Source: UBA10329 sp964500205
GTDB taxonomy: Bacteria > Bacteroidota > Bacteroidia > UBA10329
NCBI GenBank assembly: GCA_964500205.1
Contig: CAZCNS010000001.1
Span: 124,001 to 188,000, forward strand
Length of the DNA stretch: 64,000 nucleotides
Direction: 5' to 3'
The stretch's first letter is position 1; every line of letters starts with the position of its first letter. The notes under the pieces were generated by a model that saw nothing but the letters and a program-made list of their open reading frames with translations, had not been told where the DNA came from and did no database searches. Shown in pieces: positions 16,674 to 25,526 of this stretch. The position numbers and the translations under genes were made by a program.

Positions 16674-19600
16674 ATGAAGTTCCTTAAAGGCCTTCTGCTA
16701 GTCTGCTTGTTGAGTACTCTGAGTTTTTCTGCGCGTGCGCAAGACGATGTCTTGGCTGGCCCCGCGGCATGCAATGCAGCAGCTGCGGCAGGCACATGGA
16801 CAGTTCCATGCGGAGTGACGTCTATCACGGTGGAGTTGTACGGTGGTGGCGGAGGCGGAGGTGGCGGTGCCGATGGTTCCAATGGAGGGCTATTTTGTGG
16901 GGATAACCGAGGTGGCGGAGGTGGTGGGGGTGGTGCCTATGTGTCCACTACCATTGATGTGACTCCGGGTGCAACCTTCACTTACAACGTAGGATCCGGA
17001 GGGTGCGGTGGAGTGGGAGAAGGCGAATGTGACGATGGTAACCATGGTGGGAATGGAGGTGCAAGCACCTTCTCTGGAACGGATGCAGGAAATACCGCCA
17101 TCAGCCTCAGTGCAGGTGGCGGACAGGGCGGAAGAAGAGGGAACAGCAACGGAAACCCTGGCGGGACGTCTACGGGGGGCACAGCCTCCGGTGGCGCAAC
17201 GAACATTGACGGTACCGGTGGTGGTGCCGCCCAGCCCCAGGGAACCCGCATAGGTGGGGTTGGTGGGGCCGGTGCAGGCCCTCTTGGCGGTGCAGGCGGC
17301 ACGGCAGGGGTCAATACAAGTGTGCCCGGGACCAGTTATGGCGGTGGTGGTGGCGGTGGTGGCGATTCCAACGGAGGCCGGGGTGCCGAGGGTGCCATTC
17401 TTATCACCTTCAATGGCACTGTCACATTACCGCCAGGACCAACGGTACTTACCGCGCCCCCTACCTGTACGCAGGACGGTGGTAGTGCCATTGACGGATA
17501 CGACCCCGGTACCACCTACACGTTCACACCGGCTGGGCCATCAGTAGGAGCCATGGGAATCATCACAGGAATGATAACTGGCACGCAATACACGGTGACA
17601 TCCAGTGTTGGAAACTGCGAATCGGAGCCGAGCGCACCTTTCAGCAACGCGGCTGCAAGCGGACAATTGGACACACCGGTCATCTCATCCGCGCCACCGA
17701 CATGCACACAGGCTGGCAGCACTTCCATCAGCAATTATAATCCTCTGCTCACCTACACGTTCACGCCTGCGGGACCCACTGTCGCTGTGCCGGGAACGGT
17801 AAGCGGAATGGCTGTGGGTACATCTTACACAGTTCAGGCCAGCGAAGGTCCCAGCTGCGTATCGCCACAGAGCGCAACCTTCAGCAACAGCCCTCAGCTG
17901 CCCGCACCCGACATCAGCATAACAGGCAACCTCACGCACTGCCCAGGGGGAACGACCACCATCACCGCCAACGGAGGCATTAGTTATCAGTGGGACGACC
18001 CAGCGGCAAGCACCACCGCAAGCATCGATGTAGGGACGGGCACTTTCACCGTCACCGGCACCGATGCCAACGGATGCGCGGGGACTGCAAATGCCAATGT
18101 CACCGAGGGGACTCCCTTCACCGTGACATTCACTGGTGACCTGAGCCACTGCCCAGGCGGGAACGTATCGGTCACCGCCAACGGAGGAACGAGCTATCTG
18201 TGGGACAACGGTGAGACCACTGCCACTGTGACCCTCACGGAGGGCACATACACCGTGGACGCCACCGATGCGGACGGTTGCATCGGGGCTGGTTCGGTCA
18301 CCATCTTTGAGGTCGAAGCACCAGTTGCCGATTTCACCGTGATCAATGCCTGTGCGGGAGAGCCTGTCCAGTTCACCGATGCGAGCACCGTGGCGACCGG
18401 CAGTCTCACCGGCTGGGACTGGACCTTCGGTGACGGGGGTACCTCCACATCCCAGAACCCCACCCGCACCTACCTGAACCCGGGCACTTATGATGTGACC
18501 CTGACCGCAAGCTCGGGCAGCTGCTCGGACGAAGTGACCCTGACCGCAACGGTTCATCCCAACCCGACCGCAGCCTTCACCACCGCCAACGTCTGCCTCG
18601 GGGAGGATGCCGTCTTCACGGACAACTCGTCCGTCACCGGGTCCGTAATCGCCCAGTGGGCTTGGGAGTTCGGGGACAATCAGATAGCTCTCACCCAGTC
18701 ACCGAGCCATGAGTACTTGCTTGCGGGCAACTACACCGTGACCCTCGCAGTGGTGACAGCAGATATGTGTACAGACGTCACCACCGGCAACATCACTGTT
18801 TACCCGGCACCTGCACCAGCATTCACAGCACCTGCAGTCTGCTTCGGACAGCCCACCGTTTTCACCAATGCAAGTACCGTCAGCAGCGGGGTCATTTCCT
18901 CCCATGCTTGGGATTTTGGGGATGAAAGCGGCACATCCACCGGCCAGTCTCCGAGCTACACTTATGCGGATGACGGCTCTTTTCCCGTGACGCTTGTGGT
19001 GACGACATCGTTCGGGTGCGTCCGCGAGGTGACGCAGAACGTGACCGTGCGCCCCCTGCCGATCATTGACGCGGGGCACGACAACATCCTCTGCGCCAAC
19101 CAGACCAACGGCCGCGCATTCGCTCAGGCATCAGGCTCGTCCGCTCCCTACGAATATCAGTGGAACGACCCGCAGCAGCGCACCACGCCTGTCATCGATA
19201 ACCTCGGCCCCGGTCCATACACCATCGTGGTGACCGATGGGCAAGGATGCACCAACGACACCACCGTCATCGTTTCACAGCCCCTGCCATTGCAGGTCAC
19301 CGTAATCGCGGGAAACGACACCTGCGGCCTTGGCAACGGTGCGGTGCAGGCTATCCCGCAAGGTGGCACCCCTCCGTTCATCTACCAATGGTCGGCCATA
19401 CGCGACAGCAGCTCCATATTCAATGAAACAGACCCTCTTTCAGGGTGGAACACCATGCTGAACCCAGGGGAATACACCATCCTGCTCACCGACTCGGGCG
19501 GATGCACCGCGCAGGGAGCGGCAACCGTTGGGCAGATACCAAGGCCCGAGGCCGCGTTCATCACCCGCAGCCGCCCAGAGGAACTCAAGGATCCCTCGGT

Positions 19601-20090
19601 CGATTTCTTCAATGAGAGTGTGAACGCCTACTCCTACGAATGGCACTTCGGGGACGGCAACATCAGCAATGTGACCCATCCTGACCATGACTACGAACGC
19701 TCAGGGGTCTATCTCGTGATGCTCATCGCAAGGAACGAGCCGCGATACGGCTGTGCCGACACCATATACAAGTATGTGGAGGTCGAGCCCATGTTCACAT
19801 TCTATGTGCCCAATGCCTTCACGCCCGATGGCGATGGCCTCAACGACACATGGGGGCCGCAGGGCGCCAACTACGAGATCGAGAGCTACAACGCGCAGGT
19901 CTATGACCGTTGGGGAAAGCTCGTCTGGCAGACCGACAACCCCGAAGTGTGGTGGAACGGAACCATGAAGGGCGAGGGAGGAGATGTCATGGCTCAGGGA
20001 GTCTATACCTACCGAATCATCGTCAAATACTTCAGCACCTTCGAACCGAGGGTCATCACCGGGTCAGTAAGGCTCTACAAGACACGGTGA
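16674..20090 (+). CDS. T9SS-exported PKD/SprB-repeat surface protein with glycine-rich N-terminal region
   Basis: The 1138-residue protein has a signal peptide (residues 1-22), an extremely glycine-rich region (about 55-245) with polyglycine runs, two similar ~75-residue units each starting APPTCTQ, two CPGG...ANGG...YLWD-type units, several PKD domains (about 545-790; signature WDWTFGDGG, WDFGDE), SprB-like repeats (about 790-950; PYEYQWND...GPYTIVVTDGQGC), another PKD unit, and the gliding-motility-associated C-terminal domain (from about 1042; VPNAFTPDGDGLNDTW) that directs type IX secretion and cell-surface attachment. It is probably an adhesin or surface-layer component. A close relative follows directly downstream. 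Confidence 0.92.
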   Translation: MKFLKGLLLVCLLSTLSFSARAQDDVLAGPAACNAAAAAGTWTVPCGVTSITVELYGGGGGGGGGADGSNGGLFCGDNRGGGGGGGGAYVSTTIDVTPGATFTYNVGSGGCGGVGEGECDDGNHGGNGGASTFSGTDAGNTAISLSAGGGQGGRRGNSNGNPGGTSTGGTASGGATNIDGTGGGAAQPQGTRIGGVGGAGAGPLGGAGGTAGVNTSVPGTSYGGGGGGGGDSNGGRGAEGAILITFNGTVTLPPGPTVLTAPPTCTQDGGSAIDGYDPGTTYTFTPAGPSVGAMGIITGMITGTQYTVTSSVGNCESEPSAPFSNAAASGQLDTPVISSAPPTCTQAGSTSISNYNPLLTYTFTPAGPTVAVPGTVSGMAVGTSYTVQASEGPSCVSPQSATFSNSPQLPAPDISITGNLTHCPGGTTTITANGGISYQWDDPAASTTASIDVGTGTFTVTGTDANGCAGTANANVTEGTPFTVTFTGDLSHCPGGNVSVTANGGTSYLWDNGETTATVTLTEGTYTVDATDADGCIGAGSVTIFEVEAPVADFTVINACAGEPVQFTDASTVATGSLTGWDWTFGDGGTSTSQNPTRTYLNPGTYDVTLTASSGSCSDEVTLTATVHPNPTAAFTTANVCLGEDAVFTDNSSVTGSVIAQWAWEFGDNQIALTQSPSHEYLLAGNYTVTLAVVTADMCTDVTTGNITVYPAPAPAFTAPAVCFGQPTVFTNASTVSSGVISSHAWDFGDESGTSTGQSPSYTYADDGSFPVTLVVTTSFGCVREVTQNVTVRPLPIIDAGHDNILCANQTNGRAFAQASGSSAPYEYQWNDPQQRTTPVIDNLGPGPYTIVVTDGQGCTNDTTVIVSQPLPLQVTVIAGNDTCGLGNGAVQAIPQGGTPPFIYQWSAIRDSSSIFNETDPLSGWNTMLNPGEYTILLTDSGGCTAQGAATVGQIPRPEAAFITRSRPEELKDPSVDFFNESVNAYSYEWHFGDGNISNVTHPDHDYERSGVYLVMLIARNEPRYGCADTIYKYVEVEPMFTFYVPNAFTPDGDGLNDTWGPQGANYEIESYNAQVYDRWGKLVWQTDNPEVWWNGTMKGEGGDVMAQGVYTYRIIVKYFSTFEPRVITGSVRLYKTR
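18323..18680 (+). repeat. Long direct repeat, copy 1 (PKD-encoding block)
   Basis: About 358 bases appear identical to 21786-22143 in the next gene. The copy encodes one complete PKD domain and the start of another. Immediately after, the two genes differ at many synonymous and some replacement positions. Confidence 0.85.
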
Positions 20091-20217
20091 TAGAAGGGAA
20101 ATCTGGTCGTTTTGATAGTCTACTGACAAATGACCCAAGTGTTGCCTACCTTAATATCAACCTTCATTCTTCGGATGTTGGGTATCATTGTGCTTCACTT
20201 TGAGACCGAGCAAAGTC

Positions 20218-23200
20218 ATGGATTTTCATGTTTTCTTGCGAAGTATCCTCTTTGGAATCGTGCTATTGGCAACGTTTCCTCATGCTGGCAGAACCCAATC
20301 GCCCACCTGTGACCTCGCGCAAATAGCTGCCACGTTCACCGGTGCAGGATATGTCCCACTTGCAGTGCAGGGACAGCCGTGCAGTGTCTATTTCGTGAAT
20401 CCCAACTCAATGTCTGCAGCTGCGGCTCAGGCAGCAGCCGAGGCCCTTGGTGCAAACCTCGTTGTGATGAACACCCCGGAGGAAAATGCCGCAGTGGCGG
20501 CTGCATTGAATGCCAGTCAATTCAACGGGAACACCATTTGGATCGGATACCAACGTGTAGGGGCAGGACAGAACCTTTGGTTTGCTAGTGACGGCACCAC
20601 AGGCAATTTCCCACCTAACAACAACGACCCGAACATCTATCAGAACTGGGCAGGTGGAGAACCGAACAACAGCGGCTATGGGAATACAGGAGTTTTCGGG
20701 TCCTGCGATTACCAATGTGAGAATGGTGAGCAATGTGTGCAGATCTATCCGAATACGTTTTGGAATGATCTTGCGTGCAACAGTAACAGCCGGTCAGTTA
20801 TTGAGGTGAACCTCTGCCCAGAGATCAACATTGACTTGAGCAATAACAATGTTTGCGCGGGAACTCAGGTCACACTCACTGCTACCACCTTGCTTGGCTC
20901 GACCCCGTACAACTACACATGGGACAACGGGATGAACGGTGCGAGCATCAACGTCACTCCTCCTCAAACAACAGAATTCACGGCCACGGTGGTCGATCGC
21001 TATTCATGTTCCGCTACAGAAATTGCAACCGTGAGCATTCTGGGCTCGGCCACATCTGATTTTGATGTGGAAAGTCCCGCCTGCGTTGGAGTGCCGACCG
21101 CTGTGACCTACACGGGCACGGGGCAATCCGGGGCAACCTACACTTGGGATTTTGATGGCGGAGTGCCTGCAAGCGGTTCCGGGCAAGGGCCATACCAGAT
21201 CGGATGGGCCACGCCAGGCAATAAGACAGTCACATTAACCGTGACCGAGAATGGCTGCACCTCACCCCTCACGACTGTGGCTGTAACCGTTGAGGAGAAT
21301 CCGACAGCAGGCTTCACCTTCACCACCGAATGCGCAGGCGATGAGACCGTTTTCACCAACACCAGCGCGGGTAATTTCGCAGCCAGTGCTTGGGATTTCG
21401 GCAGCGGACCAGTCATCTCCACCGATGCCACCTTCACCTTCCCCTCGGCTGGGACGTTCCCCGTCTCACTCGGAGTCACCACGGCAATAGGCTGCTTCGG
21501 AACGGTGACCCAACAGGTCACGGTAAACCCGCAACCCACCGCAGCATTCACTGCAACGGACGTCTGCCTTGGTGAGACGACCATTTTTATCGATGGAAGT
21601 TCCATCACGGGTGGAACCATCGCCACGTACGCATGGGATTTCGGGGACAACGTGGGCACATCCAACCAAATCAGCCCGTCCTACACCTATGGGGACGCGG
21701 ATGTTTTCGATGTCACGCTGACGGTGACCACTGATCAGGGATGTACGAACGCGGTAACACAATCAACTACCGTGGGGGTGCTGCCCGTTGCCGATTTCAC
21801 CGTGATCAATGCCTGTGCGGGAGAGCCTGTCCAGTTCACCGATGCGAGCACCGTGGCGACCGGCAGTCTCACCGGCTGGGACTGGACCTTCGGTGACGGG
21901 GGTACCTCCACATCCCAGAACCCCACCCGCACCTACCTGAACCCGGGCACTTATGATGTGACCCTGACCGCAAGCTCGGGCAGCTGCTCGGACGAAGTGA
22001 CCCTGACCGCAACGGTTCATCCCAACCCGACCGCAGCCTTCACCACCGCCAACGTCTGCCTCGGGGAGGATGCCGTCTTCACGGACAACTCGTCCGTCAC
22101 CGGGTCCGTAATCGCCCAGTGGGCTTGGGAGTTCGGGGACAACAACGTGGGGCTTGTGCAGTCTCCGGCCCACGAGTACCTCGATGCCGGCAGCTACACG
22201 GTGACCCTCGCTGTGGTGACAGCCGACCTCTGTACCGACATTGCCACGGGTAACATCACCATCTACCCGGCCCCTGAACCAGCGTTCGCAGCACCCCCCG
22301 TCTGTTTCGGGCAGCCCACCGTCTTCTCCAACACCAGCGCGGTCAGCAGCGGGATCATCTCCTCCCATGCGTGGGATTTCGGGGATGATGCGGGGACATC
22401 CGCCAACGCATCACCAAGCTACACCTATGCTGAGCACGGCTCGTTCCCTGTGACGCTGGAAGTGACCACCTCGTTCGGATGCGTGAGGGACGTGACGCAG
22501 GATGTGACGGTGCGCCCCCTGCCGATCATTGACGCGGGACATGACAACATCCTCTGCGCCAACCAGACCAACGGCCGCGCATTCGCTCAAGCATCCGGCT
22601 CCTCCGCACCTTATGAATATCAATGGAACGATCCGCAGCAGCGCACCACGCCTGTCATCGATAACCTCGGCCCAGGGCCGTACACCATCGTGGTGACCGA
22701 TGGGCAGGGTTGCACCAACGACACCACCGTCATCGTAGCGCAGCCCCTACCGTTGCAAGTAACGGTCATCGCTGGCAACGACACCTGCGGCATTGGCAAC
22801 GGTGCGGTGCAGGCCGTCCCGCAGGGCGGCACCCCTCCGTTCATCTATCAATGGTCGGCCATCCGAGACAGCAGCTACATTTTCAACCTTTCCGACCCTT
22901 ATTCAGGATGGAACACCATGCTGAACCCAGGGGAATACACCGTCCTGCTCACCGACTCGGGCGGATGCACCGCGCAGGGAGCGGCAACCGTGGGGCAGAT
23001 ACCAAGGCCCGAGGCCGCATTCATCACCCGTAGTCGCCCAGAAGAATTGAAGGACCCATCGGTCGATTTCTTCAATGAGAGTGTGAATGCCTATTCCTAC
23101 GAATGGCATTTCGGGGATGGCAACATCAGCAACGTGACCCACCCGGATCATGACTACGAACGCTCAGGGGTCTATCTCGTGATGCTCATCGCAAGGAACG

Positions 23201-23553
23201 AGCCGCGATACGGCTGTGCCGACACCATATACAAGTATGTGGAGGTCGAGCCCATGTTCACATTCTATGTGCCCAATGCCTTCACGCCCGATGGCGATGG
23301 CCTCAACGACACATGGGGGCCGCAGGGCGCCAACTACGAGATCGAGAGCTACAACGCGCAGGTCTATGACCGTTGGGGAAAGCTCGTCTGGCAGACCGAC
23401 AACCCCGAAGTGTGGTGGAACGGAACCATGAAGGGCGAGGGAGGAGATGTCATGGCACAGGGAGTCTATACCTACCGCATCATCGTCAAATACTTCAGCA
23501 CTTTCGAACCGAGGGTCATCACCGGGTCAGTAAGGCTCTACAAGACAAGATAA
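20218..23553 (+). CDS. T9SS-exported C-type-lectin/PKD/SprB-repeat surface protein
   Basis: The start is placed at the ATG at 20218, which directly precedes a signal peptide (DFHVFLRSILFGIVLLATF); an ATG ten codons earlier is possible. Of about 1111 residues, roughly 30-195 form a C-type lectin-like domain (NTIWIGYQRVG, NWAGGEPNN, CVQIYPNTFWNDLACN, the usual WIG, NWxxGEPN and WND signatures). PKD domains, SprB-like repeats and the same C-terminal sorting domain as the upstream protein follow. Large blocks of DNA are identical to the upstream gene. A carbohydrate-binding adhesin is a reasonable inference; the ligand is unknown. Confidence 0.92.
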   Translation: MDFHVFLRSILFGIVLLATFPHAGRTQSPTCDLAQIAATFTGAGYVPLAVQGQPCSVYFVNPNSMSAAAAQAAAEALGANLVVMNTPEENAAVAAALNASQFNGNTIWIGYQRVGAGQNLWFASDGTTGNFPPNNNDPNIYQNWAGGEPNNSGYGNTGVFGSCDYQCENGEQCVQIYPNTFWNDLACNSNSRSVIEVNLCPEINIDLSNNNVCAGTQVTLTATTLLGSTPYNYTWDNGMNGASINVTPPQTTEFTATVVDRYSCSATEIATVSILGSATSDFDVESPACVGVPTAVTYTGTGQSGATYTWDFDGGVPASGSGQGPYQIGWATPGNKTVTLTVTENGCTSPLTTVAVTVEENPTAGFTFTTECAGDETVFTNTSAGNFAASAWDFGSGPVISTDATFTFPSAGTFPVSLGVTTAIGCFGTVTQQVTVNPQPTAAFTATDVCLGETTIFIDGSSITGGTIATYAWDFGDNVGTSNQISPSYTYGDADVFDVTLTVTTDQGCTNAVTQSTTVGVLPVADFTVINACAGEPVQFTDASTVATGSLTGWDWTFGDGGTSTSQNPTRTYLNPGTYDVTLTASSGSCSDEVTLTATVHPNPTAAFTTANVCLGEDAVFTDNSSVTGSVIAQWAWEFGDNNVGLVQSPAHEYLDAGSYTVTLAVVTADLCTDIATGNITIYPAPEPAFAAPPVCFGQPTVFSNTSAVSSGIISSHAWDFGDDAGTSANASPSYTYAEHGSFPVTLEVTTSFGCVRDVTQDVTVRPLPIIDAGHDNILCANQTNGRAFAQASGSSAPYEYQWNDPQQRTTPVIDNLGPGPYTIVVTDGQGCTNDTTVIVAQPLPLQVTVIAGNDTCGIGNGAVQAVPQGGTPPFIYQWSAIRDSSYIFNLSDPYSGWNTMLNPGEYTVLLTDSGGCTAQGAATVGQIPRPEAAFITRSRPEELKDPSVDFFNESVNAYSYEWHFGDGNISNVTHPDHDYERSGVYLVMLIARNEPRYGCADTIYKYVEVEPMFTFYVPNAFTPDGDGLNDTWGPQGANYEIESYNAQVYDRWGKLVWQTDNPEVWWNGTMKGEGGDVMAQGVYTYRIIVKYFSTFEPRVITGSVRLYKTR
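21786..22143 (+). repeat. Long direct repeat, copy 2 (PKD-encoding block)
   Basis: Partner of the block at 18323-18680, offset 3463 bases. The 3' ends of both genes (about 19040-20090 and 22503-23553) form a second long repeat with few differences. Confidence 0.85.
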
Positions 23554-23605
23554 TCAGTACTTCTCAAGAAGGGGGGATGGATTAACGCAAGGGCGCGCGA
23601 ACACA

Positions 23606-24664
23606 TCACCCGAACAGCGTCCCCTCGTCCTTGGGGCTGATGCGCCCGAGGTGCTTGTAGGCTCGCTCGGTGACCTGCCTTCCGCGAGGGGTGCGGCTCA
23701 GGTAGCCTTCCATTATGAGAAACGGCTCATAGACCTCCTCGATGGTGCCGCCCTCCTCGCCCACTGCCGTGGCAATGGTAGTGAGACCCACCGGTCCGCC
23801 CTTGAACTTGTCGATAATGGTGGTGAGGATGCGATTGTCCATCTCATCCAGCCCATGCTTGTCCACGTTGAGGGCGTTGAGGGCAAACTGGGAGATGTCG
23901 CGGTCGATGGTGCCGTTGCCCTTGATCTGTGCGAAATCGCGCACCCTTCGCAGCAGCGCGTTCGCGATGCGGGGCGTGCCACGGCTCCTGCGGGCGATCT
24001 CCTCTGCCGCATTGCTGTGGATCTCCACACCGAGAATACCGGCCGAACGGGTGACGATGCCTTTCAGCACTGCCGCATCATAGTACTCCAGTCTTGATGT
24101 AATGCCGAAACGGGCGCGGAGCGGAGATGTGAGCAGTCCGGAGCGCGTTGTCGCTCCCACGAGTGTGAACGGGTTGAGCTGAATCTGTACCGACCGCGCA
24201 TTGGGCCCCGTCTCGATCATGATGTCGATGCGGTAGTCCTCCATGGCCGAGTAGAGATATTCCTCTACGATAGGACTGAGGCGGTGTATCTCGTCAATGA
24301 AGAGCACATCGTTCGGCTCCAGGTTGGTGAGCAGGCCCGCGAGGTCGCCCGGCTTGTCGAGCACAGGGCCGGAGGTCAGCTTGAGGCTCACCCCGAGGTC
24401 GTTGGCTATGATATTGGCCAGCGTTGTCTTGCCCAGTCCGGGAGGGCCGTGCAGCAGCACGTGGTCCAGTGCCTCGCCCCGCTGCTTGGCGGCTTCTACG
24501 AAGATGCGGAGGTTCTCCACCACCTTGTCCTGGCCGCTGAACTCCGTGAACCCCTTGGGCCGCAGTGCGCGCTCGGTCTCACGGTCGATGGGCAATTGCT
24601 GCTCTGCGGAAGGGTCGAGGTTCGGGTTCAAATGGACTTTGTGTGAGTGCCCAAAATTAGACAT
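23606..24664 (-). CDS. ruvB: Holliday junction branch-migration ATPase RuvB
   Basis: The 352-residue AAA+ motor drives branch migration with RuvA at Holliday junctions. Walker A GPPGLGKT is at residues 73-80, Walker B and the following DEIH come near 123, then the beta-hairpin region, sensor 1 (GATTRSG) and the arginine finger region (RARFG), and a C-terminal winged helix (GGTIEEVYEPFLIMEGYLSRTPRGR). The start at 24664 gives a normal short N-terminus; an in-frame start at 24748 would add 28 residues without family support. A TAATTTTG sequence overlaps the first codons, and a one-mismatch element (TAGTTTCG) lies at 24719-24726, so the promoter is uncertain. Confidence 0.95.
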   Translation of the reverse strand: MSNFGHSHKVHLNPNLDPSAEQQLPIDRETERALRPKGFTEFSGQDKVVENLRIFVEAAKQRGEALDHVLLHGPPGLGKTTLANIIANDLGVSLKLTSGPVLDKPGDLAGLLTNLEPNDVLFIDEIHRLSPIVEEYLYSAMEDYRIDIMIETGPNARSVQIQLNPFTLVGATTRSGLLTSPLRARFGITSRLEYYDAAVLKGIVTRSAGILGVEIHSNAAEEIARRSRGTPRIANALLRRVRDFAQIKGNGTIDRDISQFALNALNVDKHGLDEMDNRILTTIIDKFKGGPVGLTTIATAVGEEGGTIEEVYEPFLIMEGYLSRTPRGRQVTERAYKHLGRISPKDEGTLFG

Positions 24665-24730
24665 CCCCAACGGAGAGACCCGAAGCACAGAATAAGCATA
24701 ACTACGTAGTCGAAAAGACGAAACTAATCC

Positions 24731-24738
24731 TACATTTG
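24731..24738 (+). promoter_or_regulatory. -7 element TACATTTG for the secreted-protein gene
   Basis: Exact TAnnTTTG match 30 bases before the ATG at 24769. An in-frame TTG overlapping the element is rejected as a start for that reason. Confidence 0.6.
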
Positions 24739-24768
24739 GGCCAGTCATTCACCAAAATCAAACTAACC

Positions 24769-25398
24769 ATGAGAAGAAAATCCACCCTAATGACGTTGGC
24801 GCTTGCACTGTTCATCGCCTTTTCAGCCTCAGCACAGAGGATGACCCTCACCTCCGGCTCCTTCAAAGCCCTTGACGGACAAAAGGACGTGAACATTGTT
24901 TACAAGTATGATGGCATGAAAGTAGGCATCGGCAAGAAAGCGGTGCCAGAAGACGAGTACATCGCAAAAAAGAAAGGCGAGTACAATAAGAAGGAAGCTG
25001 GCCGTGGTGACAAATGGGAAGGTGACTGGACGGCAGACCGTGAGAAGCGTTTTCACGGCAAGTTCGAGGAGCTGTTCAACAAAGGGATGAGCAAAATGGG
25101 ACTGAAAGGTTCTCAGAACAACTCCGGGGCGAAATACACCCTCTTGGTACACACCACTACCACAGAGCCCGGATGGAATATCCCGATGGTGGGCAAGCAA
25201 CCTTCACTCGTAGACATGACCATTTCACTTGTGGAAACTGGCAATGAGGGATCTGCTCTCGGTGTTATGACCCTCGTAGGCGCCCCAGGTCAGACCTTCG
25301 GTTACGGTGACTGGGACACAGGTGTCCGTATCCAAGAATCTTACGCCAAAGCTGGCAAGTCATTCGCTGCATGGCTGCCGAAAAAGGGCATGAAGTGA
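24769..25398 (+). CDS. Secreted/periplasmic protein of unknown family
   Basis: The 209-residue protein has a clear signal peptide (MRRKSTLMTLALALFIAFSASAQ). The mature part contains a lysine/glutamate-rich helical stretch (about 60-110; DEYIAKKKGEYNKKEAGRGD) and a beta-rich half ending in TFGYGDWDTGVRIQESYAKAG. I do not recognise a family. It is a single-gene unit with its own promoter and a strong terminator. Synonymous function cannot be inferred from its neighbours (ruvB diverges from it). Confidence 0.8.
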   Translation: MRRKSTLMTLALALFIAFSASAQRMTLTSGSFKALDGQKDVNIVYKYDGMKVGIGKKAVPEDEYIAKKKGEYNKKEAGRGDKWEGDWTADREKRFHGKFEELFNKGMSKMGLKGSQNNSGAKYTLLVHTTTTEPGWNIPMVGKQPSLVDMTISLVETGNEGSALGVMTLVGAPGQTFGYGDWDTGVRIQESYAKAGKSFAAWLPKKGMK

Positions 25399-25421
25399 TA
25401 CCGTAACGTTTTTACGGATTT

Positions 25422-25457
25422 GGAAGGGCGGTTCTCACAAGGGCCGCCCTTCTCTTT
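25422..25457 (+). terminator. Rho-independent terminator
   Basis: A perfect 9-bp stem (GAAGGGCGG with CCGCCCTTC) around a 12-base loop is followed by a T-rich tract. Confidence 0.85.
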
Positions 25458-25499
25458 TCCTGTCAACACAAATCACCTTTCTCCCCGTTTCGCGCAGTC

Positions 25500-25507
25500 T
25501 ATATTTG
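25500..25507 (+). promoter_or_regulatory. -7 element TATATTTG for the M16 peptidase operon
   Basis: Exact TAnnTTTG match 19 bases before the ATG at 25527. Confidence 0.65.
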
Positions 25508-25526
25508 GCAACCCAATTAACGCGTA

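Noticed and set aside
16852..17400. Long antisense frames opposite the glycine-rich segment
   Set aside because: Proline-rich frames opposite GGTGGTGGC repeats arise from composition; the sense frame has signal peptide, PKD domains and a sorting domain.
24736..24768. Upstream TTG start for the secreted protein gene
   Set aside because: The TTG lies inside the -7 promoter element and would add residues before a good signal peptide.
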